A DNA stretch of 64,000 nt from Ceratotherium simum simum (taxonomy: Eukaryota; Chordata; Mammalia; Perissodactyla; Rhinocerotidae): NCBI RefSeq assembly GCF_000283155.1, contig NW_004454197.1:15560350-15624349 (forward strand), read 5' to 3'. Below the pieces are notes generated by a model, which saw only the letters and a program-made list of their open reading frames with translations, was not told the DNA's origin and made no database searches. Position 1 is the first letter of the stretch, and each line of letters opens with the position of its first letter. A program made the position numbers and the translations under genes. This document shows, piece by piece, positions 42,531 to 54,388 of the stretch.

Positions 42531-44439
42531 CTCCTTCATGGAGGGAGCTGCGGCCTGAGACAGCTGTGCATAAAGTGGACCCTGGTTTCTCTCCATCCTC
42601 TTTCTCCCTTACTTCCTGGTCTGGTGGATGCCTTATTCCCTCCAGCCCAGTGCCCCGAGCTTTGACTAGGCTGAACCATGGAATAAGCCCCAGGGGAAAA
42701 CGAATGAGTGAATCGTCAATAGTGTGGAGCCCCAGCCATTCGCAGGCGGCCCTCGCCCCCACCTGCCGGAGCATTCAACCTCCATCAGGGAGAATGAGGC
42801 TGACTCAGAGATCCCTTTTCAGAACAGTATTCAAAGGGTGATCAGCCGCCATCCAGGCCATTTGCTACACAGGGCTGAGTAATTCACCCGGCCGCTCCAG
42901 ATGGGCCATGTGACTTGGCCTGAGCCATTGAGGCTGATAATGGGGCTTCCTGGAAGTGACAGTGCCCACAGCCCCACACTCGCTTCTCTGAGATGTGCGC
43001 TGCGGCCCCGTGAGGGAGCACGAGGCGCTGAGTACAAAGCAGGAGTCCCTTCATGCTGTGTGAAGGGACCCACAACTGCGGGTCTGTCACTCAGTTTCCT
43101 GGGGCTGTGATGCCATCGGGGCGGCTCTGCCCTGGAAGGGTCTCTGCTCGTGCCTGCCAAGCCTCTCTGCAGAGGGACCTGAGTCCATAGAGCTCCTGAC
43201 ACAGGGCCTGGTCCAGGCAGGCTCTCAGTCGTATTTGCATGAGCGACGAATGCCTTGCTGGTTCCCCTCACTGCCCCTGATGCTGGGGGTGCTGGGAGAA
43301 GGCGAGCACAGTGCCAGGGCTTTTGCTGCAATGCCCAGGGGATCAAGGGTGCCTGGGCTGGGGCTGGATACATGCCCTCACGCGGGGCTCCCGTTGCCCA
43401 GCCAGCCCTGGGCCCTGAGTTGTGCCCGTGGCTCTGTGAATAGTGGAACAGGATGGTGTTGAAGGCAGAGCAACGCGCTCTCGTATCCCTCCCGCGTCTT
43501 ATTCCTTGTTCAGAGGGGACAGAGAACATGAGGCAAGGCTTTCAAGAACCTAAAGGCTTCTGAGAAAGAAGATGTGAGCCCCTGATTTACACGACAGAGA
43601 GACGAGGAGGGAGCGAGAGGGAAGCGGAGCAAGGAGATGGCAAGTGGAGGAGATGCTATGGGTGCACGAGTGCCCCCTCTACCTCCCGACGGTGCCCAGG
43701 GCGGCCAGCTGCTGCCCATCCACAAGAGGACATTTCTGATTTACAGGTTTTACACTTGGGGGTTTCTGCAATGAAGAAGCAGCTGTGCATGGTAGCAGGA
43801 AACTAGAAGGAGGCAAAAAGCCCAGGCAGGAAAGGATCGATTGTGTCGCCCGTTAAATTTGTTCCAGGGCTTTGCTAAGCATATCCTTGGAGTTGTCGCT
43901 GTCTCCTGGCCTTTCGGAAAGATAAGCAGTGTGATTGCAGCCCCTTTCTAGCTCTGGAGTTGAAAATCAAGCCCTGTGCATTTCCCTGGAGGCAGCCTGT
44001 GGGTGCTCAGGGTCAGGCCTGCCAAGGGAGAGATGAGTGCCAGCACTGCCAGCACTGCCAGCTCCTGCTGTAATCCGTGTCTTGGAGAGCCCTTGAGCGT
44101 TAGAGCTGCCAGCCTGGCTGGGGGTCAAGAGTTTGGCTCCTGCAGGCTCCTTGGGCAGCCTCAGAGGAAGCTTCCAGGTGACCTTTGGAATCAAAGCTCC
44201 CTGGGCTTGCCTTGCCAACTGAGTCATTGTCCTTGTCACTTAATGTCCCTGCAGAGGTGTGGGGGTCTGAAGCTGAGGTTTCTTCCCCTCCATGATTCAT
44301 CTGCCTTCCATCCATTTGTTTATCACCTCCCATCCTGACATCCATCTCCCAATACATCCTCAGAGGGCCACAGGGAGCTCCAAATCTACAGGTGGAGATG
44401 GCTCAGCCAGGGTTTACATCATGGTGGGGACAGACTCCT
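42531..44439. other. Non-coding GC-rich sequence
   Basis: 43130-43250 ('gagctcctgacacagggcctggtccaggcaggctctcag') weakly matches an L2 3' end. A 232-codon minus-strand frame (42831-43529) has no recognisable domain and lies in GC-rich DNA; I do not call it. 43990-44060 repeats 'ccagcactg' three times. Confidence 0.35.
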
Positions 44440-44940
44440 CCTTCCTCCTTTAACATGCATGAATCACCAATCATAGTCACATAGTACGTGTTTTGATGGA
44501 GGTCTGTGGAGATGGAGACGTAGGAAACTGAGAACATGATTCTGTCTGCAGGGAGAAGGGAACACTTCATGGAGGAGGGTCCCAAGTTGTCCCAGACCAC
44601 GAGGTCCAGAGCGGGCAGAGTGAGAGGCGGGAAGGACACTCCGGGTGCACAGGCATGGTAGCTGGAGGCTGCAGGGGGCATTCGGGCAGTGGCGCGTGTT
44701 TGGCATGACTGGATCTTCACATGGAAGAGGTGGTGGCAACCGGAGCAGGGAGGGCTTTGGAGACTGTGTTAAGGAGTTGAGGCTTATTCTGCAGGTGATT
44801 TGGAGGGAGAAGGAAGGTGTCAACAAAAGGACCGTTGAGTAGGGAATGTTAAAATCTGACCTGTGTTTAGTTTTGGAGGAGGAATTGGAGGGGGCCAGAT
44901 TGGAGGTCAGGAGGGCAGTGAGGAGGTTGATGCAGGGCCC
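44440..44940 (-). mobile_element. L2 LINE, diverged
   Basis: 'gagggctttggagactgtgttaaggagttgaggcttattctgcagg' and 'ctgacctgtgtttagttttggagg' and 'gtgaggaggttgatgcaggg' match antisense L2 ORF sequence in order. Confidence 0.65.
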
Positions 44941-45073
44941 AAGGGGTAAAGGCGAGGGGGCCCTTTTCCAGTGCTGTGTTGGCCACTATTCTGATGAGCC
45001 TGATATCTGGGGGAACCATTCTGTGTTGGCCTTCAGTCTTCTCCAGCAGCTCCTCAAACTTTCATTCCCCAGG

Positions 45074-45481
45074 TGTGATGGTTGGTTTTATGTCAACTTG
45101 GCTGGGCGACGGTGCTCAGATATGTGGGTAAATATTATTCTGGATGTTTCTGTGGGAGTGTTTTTGGATGAGATTAACATTTACATAGGTAGACTTTGGG
45201 TAAAGCAGATTGCCCTCCATAATGTGGATGGGCCTTATCCAATCAGTTGAAGGCTTGAATAGAACAAAAGACTGACCTCCCCTCAGCAAGAGGGAACTCT
45301 GTAGCAGACAGCTTTTGGACTTGAACTGCAACATGGACTCCTTCCTGGGTCTTCAGCCTGATGACCTTCAGAGTTGAACTGTAGCATCACCTCTTCCCTG
45401 AATTTCCTATATATATTTTCCTTCTCTATATATGTATACATTTCCTATTGGTTTTGTTTCTCTAGAGAGCCCTGATTAACA
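45074..45481 (+). mobile_element. ERVL/MaLR-type solo LTR, subfamily unassigned
   Basis: Starts TGTGATGGTTGGTTTTATGTCAACTTGGC and ends 'ggttttgtttctctagagagccctgattaaca', the known pattern of a widespread mammalian LTR-like repeat. 'gtaaagcagattgccctccataatgtggatgggcc' lies between. No clean duplication is visible. No viral coding sequence. Confidence 0.8.
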
Positions 45482-46305
45482 TACGAAGTTTGGCCAGGGT
45501 GTTGGCTGAGAGTAGCAGCTGCAGAGCTTCAGGTACCCCAGACCAGTGGGCCTAAATTCCAGTGACTTTCACAATTTTTGCCATATCGCCATACCACTTG
45601 TTAATTACTTACCATTTTTCTTTAAACCAATTCACTTCTTAAATTTTGCCTTATCTCCAGAAATAATTTCTGTGAAATCATGGATTCGATATATCAGCAG
45701 TGAATAATTTCCCAATTAAAATTAATTAAAATAAATATATAGCTATTAAAAATGTTTGCCATCTAATGTCATCTCTCACACACTTGCAGCAGCTGAGAGC
45801 ATGTTGAGAAGAGTGGCAGGGCCTTCCCTGGACACTAGGAGCCATTTTGGTTTAGCTTTCATGAGTCTTTCCTCCATGCTTCCCTCTCCCCTTAAAAGCT
45901 TTTTAGAGCACCTACTTGGTGCCAGGCCTGGGGCAGGAGTTAGGGTACCAATAAGAGTCTTGGTTTTGACTGGCTTAGCTCTGTGAGGAGAGTGGAGGCT
46001 CCAGCAGTTACAACAGTGCAGGGAGGGCTGGGGCAGAGGAGGCAGTAGGCCTACCTCCAGCTGCCTGATGGTGGCCCTCACAGTCTAGTTCCTCTGAAGC
46101 TTTCCCAAACACCTGGCCAACCTCACTGTGTGCAATGTTTTCCTTCTTTGCCTATGAGCAGAGGGATCTACTGTGTTTCTCCCGAGGAGCTGCCACGTGC
46201 CTGCCTCTTCCATTGGGCATCTGCTCCAAAACAAGCGCTCCACCCTCCTGGCGTCATGGCGGCCATTAGCGGAGCCTGGCCCTTGGGGGAACCTCACCGT
46301 GGCTG
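45482..46305. other. Non-coding; AT-rich 45560-45780
   Basis: 45560-45780 is AT-rich ('ccaattaaaattaattaaaataaatat'). 45893-45990 resembles an antisense L2 end ('gagcacctacttggtgccaggcctgggg'). No gene is supported. Confidence 0.4.
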
Positions 46306-46755
46306 TGTATTAGTTTGCTAGGGCTGCTGTGACAAAGTACCACATTGGGATGGCTTACACAACAGAAGCGTGTCACTGTTGTGGTGGCTGGAAGTCCAAG
46401 ATCAAGGTGTTGGCAGGGTTGGTTCCTTCTGAGGGCTGTGAGGGAGAATCTGTCCATGAGTCTCCCCTGGCTTCTGGTGGTTTGCTGACAACCTTTGACC
46501 TTCCTTCGCTTGTAGTAGCATCACTCTGATCTCTGCCTTCATCTTCACGTGACATTCTCCCTGTGTGCATGTCTGTCTCCAAATTTCACCTTCTTATAAG
46601 GACACCAGTCATACTCCAATCTGACCTCCCCAATGACCTCATTTAACTTGATCACCTCTGTAAAGACTCTATTTCCAAATAGGGTCAGATTCTGAGGTAC
46701 TGGGGGTTAGGACTCTGACATATAAATTTTTAGGGGATGCAATTCAACGCTAACA
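46306..46755 (-). mobile_element. MLT1-type MaLR LTR
   Basis: 'tgtattagtttgctagggctgctgtgacaaagtaccac' opens it in antisense. 'ttcttataaggacaccagtcat', 'actctatttccaaatagggtcagattctgaggtactgggggttagg' and 'atgcaattcaacgctaaca' close it. Complete solo LTR of about 450 bases. Confidence 0.9.
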
Positions 46756-46889
46756 GACTTCAACCACTGTCACTGAGTCAAAGTGGCAGGGCAGGGTGGT
46801 GATGTGTGAGGAGCCTTCTGTGGAGACCATGGTGGGTGAGCTGAGCCAGGGCCCTGTCCTCTGTGCCTCTAATTGTGGATGTTATGCTC

Positions 46890-47128
46890 AGGCTGCAGCT
46901 TACTCGTTCACTTCATATGTTCAGTCATTCATTCAGCATGCACAATCACACTCAGTTACTCACCTACTCAGTTCATCATTCCTACTCTGATTCACTCATT
47001 CACGGTTTATGCATATCGTTCATTTATTCAACAACCACAGTAATATTGAATTATTCATTCCTTCCCTCATCGTTCACATATCAACACTCATTCCATCATT
47101 CATTCATTCATTCATTCATTCATTCAAT
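46890..47128. repeat. (CATT)n tract with degenerate flank
   Basis: About eight perfect CATT units at 47095-47127 are preceded by about 200 bases of degenerate 'cattca/cactca' strings, indicating an older, larger array. Confidence 0.85.
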
Positions 47129-48808
47129 CCCTTATCAAAGGCAGTGGAGCCCTGTCCTGCCCTATCACTGTGCTAGGAGCTGAAGTCAGATTTTAATAAC
47201 ACCCATCCCTTCCCTGATAGCATTCTGCAGGACTCAGAATGTAGGGAGGGGATTTTTTCTCTACAGTTTTTGACAACTGAACTGTTGAGTGATCTCAGTG
47301 TCTCCAAAGTGGTGTGGTTTTCCAAGACTGAAGGAAAATAATGGTTTGGTGAGGAATGGATCTACAGACTGACTGTGCCCTTGGTCTCTTGGTTACTTCT
47401 GCTCAGAAGAATGAGGATGTCCCTCAGCTGGCAGGGATGGAGAGCTATGTCCTGCTTTCTCGTCACAGATCCCTGGAATGCACTCCTTTGAAGCCAGATG
47501 CCTGTCTGCTACTGTCCTGAATGTCCACACTTCTCTGAGCAAGAGGAGAGCCTGGGCATTCCTGCTGGTCAGCCGTGCAGGATGTGTGTATCCCTTCCTC
47601 CTACCCTCTGCTTTTGTCCAGGTGCTGAGTCTTGCTCTGAGGATTCCAGCCCAGTGATGTTGTTTTCTGGTGCCTGGACCAGCCTCAAGCTGGCATTTGA
47701 GTGGTGCCCATGTTGTGACCTGGAGCTCTCTGGAGGCCTGGGAGTGTCCTCGGTTGTCTCTGGTGGAAAGGTGTGCACTCCAGCTTCCCACCAGCAGGAC
47801 AGGGCACCCAGCCTCCTTCTCCCCCTGGATCATTCCAGCAGGAGGCAAGGAAGGAGGATCATTAGCAAACTCTGATTCCTGGCTACATGACCACATCCCC
47901 ATGAGTCCACCAGACCAAGTCCTGTTGTAGAAGTGGACAATGGGAACCAAACATGGCCCGTGAGGAAGGCAGCGGCTCCTATCTGACCAGCAGCCGCTCT
48001 CCCAGGACACAGAGAGTGTCTCACTTCACCCTGCTCCAGTATGTAAGGGCAGTAAACACTGGTTTCCTGCTGCACAGGGCTGAGTGATGCTGTCCCACCC
48101 TAAGGGTCACCCTGTTGGAGAGAGAAGCTGCATTATGAGCACATGTCTGCTTAGATGTTTACAGAGTCTCTATTTTGCTAATCATTTTATTCAGAATTAT
48201 TTCACCTACTGAAATATCTGGGGGTGTTAATGTCTCCTCCTAAATCCCTTCAACAAACAAAGATTTTTCCCTTACTAATAAGTTACCAACAGGAAATGTG
48301 AATGGAGCTGTTTCTCTCTATTTATTCCTTATTCTCAAGCTCACAAAGCCACACATCCGGATAAGAAGGGGACTCTATCAGTTAGCTCAATGTGTCCAAA
48401 TATTGTGCCTTTGGCATTGGGTAGATGATACAATAGAATTAAAAGAAACTTCATCTCACCTGCATGCTGTGTAGATGCTGTGTGCCTATACAGGAATCTA
48501 CACATTTCTCAGGCTGCAGTAGTGTGGGTGAAGTGAGGGCAAGTAAGTCACTTGTTTTTCTACACTAGCAAAACGGTTAATCTCCTTGGTGTAGACAGAG
48601 GTCTGTATGGGATAAGTATGGGGGAGATTGATGAAAACACATGGACAAAAACAGACACTAAAAACATAAGAAACCCACTGTGCTGATCTGATCTGAGCTG
48701 CTTTGTTGCAGGTATGGCTCCCAATGTTGGCATGTGGTTGGATTTTATTTCTCGACTCAGCTTGAGAACTTCTTTATGTTTGTTATCCTGAAAGATATAT
48801 TTGGTCTT
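47129..48808. other. Unassigned non-coding block
   Basis: 1.7 kb in which I recognise neither gene nor repeat. 47390-48100 is GC-richer; 48100-48800 is AT-richer ('ttcagaattatttcacctactgaaatatc'). A 205-codon minus frame at 47393-48010 has no recognisable domain. It could be unique sequence or an unfamiliar lineage-specific repeat. Confidence 0.3.
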
Positions 48809-49059
48809 CTTTCTTTTTTTCTTTTGGTGAGGAAGATTGGCCCTGAGCTAACATCTGTTGCCAATCCTCCTCTTTTTGCTGAGGAAGATTAGCCCTGAGC
48901 TAACATCTGTGCCCATCTTCCCTTATTTTGTATGTGGGTCGCTGCCACAGCATGGCTTGGCGAGCACTGTGTAGGTCCACACTGGGATCTGAACCTGTGA
49001 ACCCCGAGGCTGCCGAAGCAGAGTGTGCGGACCCAACCACTATGCCACTGGGCTGGTCC
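48809..49059 (-). mobile_element. ERE SINE, perfect 11-bp duplication
   Basis: Flanked by tatttggtctt at 48798-48808 and 49060-49070. A pyrimidine tail (ctttctttttttctttt), both 'gaggaagatt' modules, then 'gtatgtgggtcgctgcc' and a head ending 'ccactgggctggtcc'. Confidence 0.96.
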
Positions 49060-49070
49060 TATTTGGTCTT

Positions 49071-49544
49071 ATTTCTGATATTTCATTTTATATTTTTGTT
49101 TTCTTCCTATTTCTTCTGGTTTTATATTTTGATATGTGATTTGGGCTTCCGTAGGTGATTATTTTTCTTAGTAATTTGGAATGAATATGTCTTATTTTAC
49201 TTCTATAGTGTTATCTTTAATTACCTATGATATTTTAAAAACATATCTATGTTCCCTGAAACATGCCTGTATTTCTTTACTCAATAGAATGAAAAAAAAA
49301 GAGAGAGCAGCTCTTGATTTCTCTGGATAAAGTAAGGAAGTACCTCTTAGTATCTGAGGAAAAAAGGTCTACTGGCCTGAAATATGGCCAGGCAATGCCT
49401 TGCCCATGAGTCTTCTTTTAGCAACTTAGATGTTACAAATTGCAGAAGTTTCTCCTGGCATCAGGCCCTTGGTTGGTGATAAATCCTAGTTTGCCATTTT
49501 CATCTTGGCCGAGTCGTCATAGATCTTTTGGAGGGAAGTCGGCT
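49071..49544. other. Non-coding AT-rich flank
   Basis: T-rich to about 49300, then unique. Nothing is named. Confidence 0.3.
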
Positions 49545-50135
49545 GAGGTATGGATGATTGCCAGACACCGTCTTAAACTTGCAAGGCTCAGATATAAACC
49601 TCACCTTGTCAGTCCCCTGCCTGAACGCTTCCCTCGTTCTCCACTGCTCCAGAATGATGGCCTGTTCCCTTAGCCCCTGTGGGGTCCTCAAAGAGCTGCC
49701 AGCCCTCCTTTGTCAGCCCCCGTTTCCCTCACCTCCCCTTCTCTGCCAGCAGCACCAAATGCCCCGCGTCGTCTCCTCCTCATCACCCTGTCTTGGCTTC
49801 TGCTCTTGTGGGTCCCTCTGCCTCCACTCCCTCTTCGCCTCGCTATTCTTTCGCATCCTTCGATGTTCGCTCGGGTGCTGTCTCCTCCAGGAAGCCTTCC
49901 TGAGCACCCATCCCGGTGGGTGTCCCCTTCATGGCAGTCAGGACGCCCCTCTCTCCACTGGCTGTGTTCTTATGCTAACATTATGGGTCACTTAGGGGTA
50001 TCTCTGTCTCTCCAAGTAGACCATGAACTCCTCAAGGGCTGGGTCCTCACCCACCTGCCCACCGCCTCCTTCAGCACACAGATAGCACAGAACCCAGCAC
50101 GTAACAGGTGCTCAGCAGATGTTGTAACCTGTAAA
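49545..50135 (+). mobile_element. L2 LINE 3' region
   Basis: 'gtcagtcccctgcctgaacgcttccctcg', 'cctccaggaagccttcctgagcacccatcc', 'tagaccatgaactcctcaagggctgggtcctc' and 'cacgtaacaggtgctcagcagatgttg' in L2 order, almost 600 bases. Confidence 0.9.
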
Positions 50136-50249
50136 AAGGAAGGTGCTGATCTTTGTTTAGTAAGGAGGAAGGTATATGAGCTTAATGAAGGAGGGTGAAA
50201 CTAGAACAGGAAATGGCTTGGATTTGAAGAAAAGTGTTGTTTTTAGAGG

Positions 50250-50420
50250 CTGTTGCCTGAGTTACCATTTGCTGAGCATCTTGCACACGGTCACAATACA
50301 CCCGTGAAAGTGTTATGGACCCTATTTTATGCATGAGGGAGCTGAGACTCAGAGAGGGTATGTAAGTTGCTGAATTCCCACAGCATGGCTGGCAGAACCA
50401 GGGTCCCAGTCCATGTGCCA
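50250..50420 (-). repeat. MIR SINE
   Basis: 'gttaccatttgctgagcatcttgcacacgg', 'ccctattttatgcatgagggagctgagactcagagagg' and 'gtaagttgctgaattcccac' are antisense MIR. Confidence 0.85.
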
Positions 50421-50859
50421 CCAGCTTCTGTGTTTGAACTCTGTGCATCTATGCCAGGCGGACATTCTGAGCAGCACTAGAACTCTGCTTGTTCTCGAGA
50501 CAAGGGGCTGGTTTCTCTACTCTCCCCGGGAGGAGCTCGCTCAGGACAGGCTGGGCGTGGGCCGGCTGTGCCTGTTTGTGCCTGTTGGGGAGATGCTCCG
50601 TGTGAGGTTATTCCTAAGCCGTTCTTCTTGTAGAGATGTTCGAGACAGGCCAAGCGATGAAAACCGTTCACAGGAGCTAACTCAATACGGAAGCTGATAA
50701 GCTGAGGGCTGCACACCCAGAGGCCAGCTTGCGTTTTCACATTCACCTGCAACGAGCCCGCTTAGAATTGAGGGGCAGGGTGCAGACATTGGCCCCTGGG
50801 GATACCTCCTCGATGGCTTTAGGTGAACAGGGAGGGGCATGCAGTGGTTCTCGGGCCTT
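50421..50859. other. Non-coding unique sequence
   Basis: No element was recognised. Confidence 0.3.
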
Positions 50860-51005
50860 CCCAGACACTTCCCTCTTTATTGGGTCCTCTCTATTAGCCG
50901 AGAGCTCCTGCAAGGTGAGAACAGAATCTGATCGCCCCGTTTGTCTCTGTACCAGCAGTGCCTACCTCAGTGCCTGGCACAGTCGGTGAATGTTTGATGA
51001 GAGAC
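50860..51005 (+). mobile_element. L2 3' end fragment
   Basis: 'gccgagagctcctgcaaggtgagaacagaatctgatcgcc' and 'tgcctacctcagtgcctggcacagtcggtgaatgtttgatgag' are the L2 terminus. Confidence 0.82.
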
Positions 51006-52373
51006 AGATTGATGCACAGTGAGTGGGTAGGTATAGGCCTGCGTGTAGGAGGAGTCCTGTCACTGGGGCTGCTTGCTTTCGTTGCTGCTTTGGGGGCTCT
51101 GAGAAGGCCGACGAATACTTCCCAGTGTCCACTGTGGAGAAAAGGTTGAGCACCTTGCGGGATTTCCTTTACCCTGTTCTGGTCCAGACACCATACGGGT
51201 GAGGGTTCCTGGGGAGAGGCTTTTGGAGGACTTTGGGAGCAGGTAGGATGGACATCAGAGAAAGGGCTCTGGAGCCCGTGCCCCTCCTCGCCTGGCCAGT
51301 CCACAGTTTGAAACAATTCCCTTAATTTGAGCATAAGACCCCAAGGACTGTGCCGGGAGGAAATAGCCTCCTTTGTGAAAGATTTGGTCCTGGAAGGAGA
51401 CTCTCCATAGAGGTGGGGCCGGGTAAAGGGTGTGGATCATACAGCCCAACTCTGCTCCCATCAGGGGTTCATATTTTGCTTTCCACTGCTCCCGGGATCC
51501 TGGCAGTGACCGCTCCTAACCCCCAGTGCTCATTTCCAAGCCTAGATGCCTGGTACTCCTCTGGTTAGTTCAGCCAAGAGAAAATTGAACTTCCAAAAAC
51601 TCTTCTGAACTCTGAGAGGAAATAATAAGGAGGTACACAGGGGTGTGTGAAGCGTAAATAAAAATGCTGGCCTTCCTGGGGCTTATAACCAGGTTTCCAT
51701 CCCACATACCTTCTGAGAAATAGTCTTTCCAGCTCCAAAGCTGAGAGCTGGCACAGCCACAACAGCTCCTCACCCGGGCTCCCTGCTGTCCTTCTGCAAG
51801 CTTGTCATCCTTGGCAGGCACCGTATCAGGACCCACAGGGAGCCAGGAGTTTCCTCTTGGGCCTCTGTCTCTGCATGGTCAAGAGCAAGTGGCCTCACTC
51901 CCCTCCCTAGTCACCTCCTGCTTGGGGCTCTCTGGGCTTTCTGCACCCCGAATGACCTTATCCCTCCATCAGATCTCGACAGAGGCGTAGAGCAGTACTC
52001 TGGCCATTTCCAGCAGTACTCTGGAAATGAAGAGGCTGCTGGACCAGCTTGCTTGGAAACTTCCTGAGAATTTTTCCCATTTTCAATGGGCTTCAGCATG
52101 GTCTTACTGATGAAGCTTCTTGGCTGTTCAGGATATGGGGGAAGGACGTGCTCTCGATTGCAGCGCTCTCAGGGGTCTGACTCTGTGGTCCGGAGCAGCC
52201 CCCACATGCCTGAAAGCTGGGACCTACTTAGAATTCTGCTCATGTCTGGGCTGAGCTCACTCAGCAGCTATCACTGTGTCTGCAGCAGCAGCATGGCTGC
52301 AAACCCGGCCTGGGTGAGCGGAGCCCCCTCCTGCCTGTGGCTCTCATTAGGGAGCTACAAGTACCTAAACATG
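51006..52373. other. Non-coding unique sequence
   Basis: No gene or named repeat was recognised in 1.4 kb. Confidence 0.35.
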
Positions 52374-52375
52374 TA

Positions 52376-52589
52376 CAGTCATGGGCCGCTTAACGATGTT
52401 TTGGTCATTGACGGACCGCATATGTGATGGTGGTCCCATAAGATTATTTAGTTCCATATACCGTAGATGTGTAGTAGGCTGTACCGTGTAGGTTTGCGTA
52501 AGTACATGCTATGATGTTTGCACGATGACGAAATTGCCTAACGACGCATTTCTCAGAACGTATCCCCGTCACTAAGCAACGTGTGACTG
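52376..52589 (-). mobile_element. Tigger-like MITE (MER8-type) with TIRs and TA duplication
   Basis: TA at 52374-52375 and 52590-52591 flanks 214 bases. The ends are inverted (cagtcatgggccgcttaacga / revcomp cagtcacacgttgcttagtga). The core 'gcctaacgacgcatttctcagaacgtatcc' is the reverse complement of the core in the 30208 copy. It carries no transposase. Confidence 0.88.
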
Positions 52590-52591
52590 TA

Positions 52592-53447
52592 ATTGCTCCA
52601 CCTCGTGCCTCTTCCCTTGTCCTCCGCGACCTAACCTTCCCTAGGTGTCTGCACACACTCCCTCTCCCCATGGCTTTCCCAGGGGATTGTCAGGTCAAAT
52701 CAAGCTAGAGGTAAAGGGCCTACAGACCAGATTGGAATTTCTGACTGTGGCCACGGGAGCAAGGACTTGCCAGACACTAGGGAGGAGGTATGGATGCAGA
52801 ACAGCAAGACTGTGAGAAAGAGGCCTCCCCACTCGCGGCTCCTGCTTACAGCAGGCTGCCTGTCAGCTGAGATCCCTGGGACAGTAATGCATGCCTGCGC
52901 AGGGGCGCAGGTTTCACTGTTGGTTTGTTTGGACTGGAGTGAGACTCCCTGCCCTCTTTGGAATGACAGTATCCTTGGGCGACACCATCCAAGCAGGTTG
53001 CCTCTCCTGAGAGGTTCATCGTGGAGCCTGTTTTAATTAAGCTAGAGTATGTGTGACTGTATCAGAAGGCACTGTCGCTGGCAGGAGCCTTCTTTCCCTT
53101 TATGGAAACTGTTAGCTCCTTAGGCAGGAGCCCAAAGTGGGAGCATTGGCCTCTATCTACTGACCAGTGAAATATACATCCGAAGTTAAAATGTAGGATA
53201 TGCTTTACAATCGGGAATCAGAGAGGTGGCAAGCAATGTGTTTCTTGCCAAGCAGTATGTGTGGGCTCCACTAGGGGTGACGGGGAGTGAACAGGATGGG
53301 GATTTGAGCCCCTAGCTCAGTGTGGGGAGGTTTTTTCTTCCTGCTGGTCTGTCAGCTTTCAGCCTTGTGCATCCTTTCAGATCTGTATCTTCCTGAAGCT
53401 TTATTCTCTCTTCTGACTTCACACAGCTCATGGTAAATGTGGGGAAG
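52592..53447. other. Non-coding unique sequence
   Basis: No element was recognised. Confidence 0.35.
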
Positions 53448-53690
53448 CCCCAAGGTGTCGTGGAAACAGCTTTGCTTTGACTTCAGCACCAACCAGACCT
53501 GGGTTGAATCTTGCCTTTGCCGTTTAGGCACTGCGTGACCTTGGCCAAGTCGCTTTCCCATTCAGAGCCTCGGTTTCCTTATCTGTGGATGGTGACATTA
53601 TTCCATATCTCAGGAGTTAACTGAGGAAAGCGAGTGAAACAGATGGGAAGTGTCTAACAGTGCCTGGTGCATAACAGTGACCCCAAATTC
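53448..53690 (+). repeat. MIR SINE, near complete
   Basis: From the tRNA-related start ('aaggtgtcgtggaaacagctttgc') through 'cagacctgggttgaatcttgcctttgccg', 'gcactgcgtgaccttggccaagtcgc', 'ctcggtttccttatctgtggatgg' to 'aacagtgcctggtgcataacagtg'. Confidence 0.92.
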
Positions 53691-54119
53691 ATAGTCCTCA
53701 CGCCTCTCCTTTCCTCCTGCTTAAGTGTGGTTCCCCGGAAGTGGAGCCTGGTGTGAGGCATCCGGGGCAGCTCTCAGGTGAGACCTCCAGGGTGTGAAGA
53801 AAGCAGCACAGGGCGGGAGAAGGAGTTTGGCAAAGCTGAGGGTGCAGCTGAGGCCTGGCCCCAGCCTGATCCCAAGAGGAGCTCTGGAGTAGAAATTGTA
53901 CCACAGAGTTACCCCAACTTGAGGCAAAAGGGCTGGACTTTTGTGTCCCATCACAGTCATTCATTGGCTGCAGGCTGGCTGCCCCCAGAGGGAGGAGGGA
54001 ACCTCCCAGGCATTTGTGGGTGAGGCAGAGCCGCGGGCACAGCAGCTGGGTGATGGGTGCCCCCACCGGCAGAAGGCGTCCGGGTGGGGAACCAGCAGCG
54101 CCTACTACGTTCCCCTTGC
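53691..54119. other. Non-coding unique sequence
   Basis: GC-rich, with no element recognised. Confidence 0.3.
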
Positions 54120-54133
54120 CTATTTTGAAACTT

Positions 54134-54374
54134 CTTCTTTTTTTTTTTGAGGAAGATTGGCCCTGAGCTAACATCTGCCAATCCTCCTCTTTTTGCTGAG
54201 GAAGACTGGCCCTGGGCTAACATCCATGTTCATCCTCCTCTACTTTATATGGGACGCCGCCACAGCATGGCCTGACAAGCGGTGCGACGGTGCGCCCTAG
54301 GATCCGAACTGGCGAACCCCGGGCCGCCTCAGCGGAGCATGCGCACTTGACCGCATGCGCCACTGGGCCAGCCC
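54134..54374 (-). mobile_element. ERE SINE, perfect 14-bp duplication
   Basis: Flanked by ctattttgaaactt at 54120-54133 and 54375-54388. T-tail, 'gaggaagattggccctgagctaacatctgcc', second module, 'ctactttatatgggacgccgcc', 'aggatccgaactggcgaacccc' (box B side) and head end ccactgggccagcccc. A young-looking copy. Confidence 0.96.
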
Positions 54375-54388
54375 CTATTTTGAAACTT

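Noticed and set aside
42831..43529. 232-codon minus-strand frame
   Set aside because: GC-rich sequence, no recognisable domain, no conserved motif or splice evidence.
47393..48010. 205-codon minus-strand frame
   Set aside because: No domain found and composition is not typical of coding sequence.
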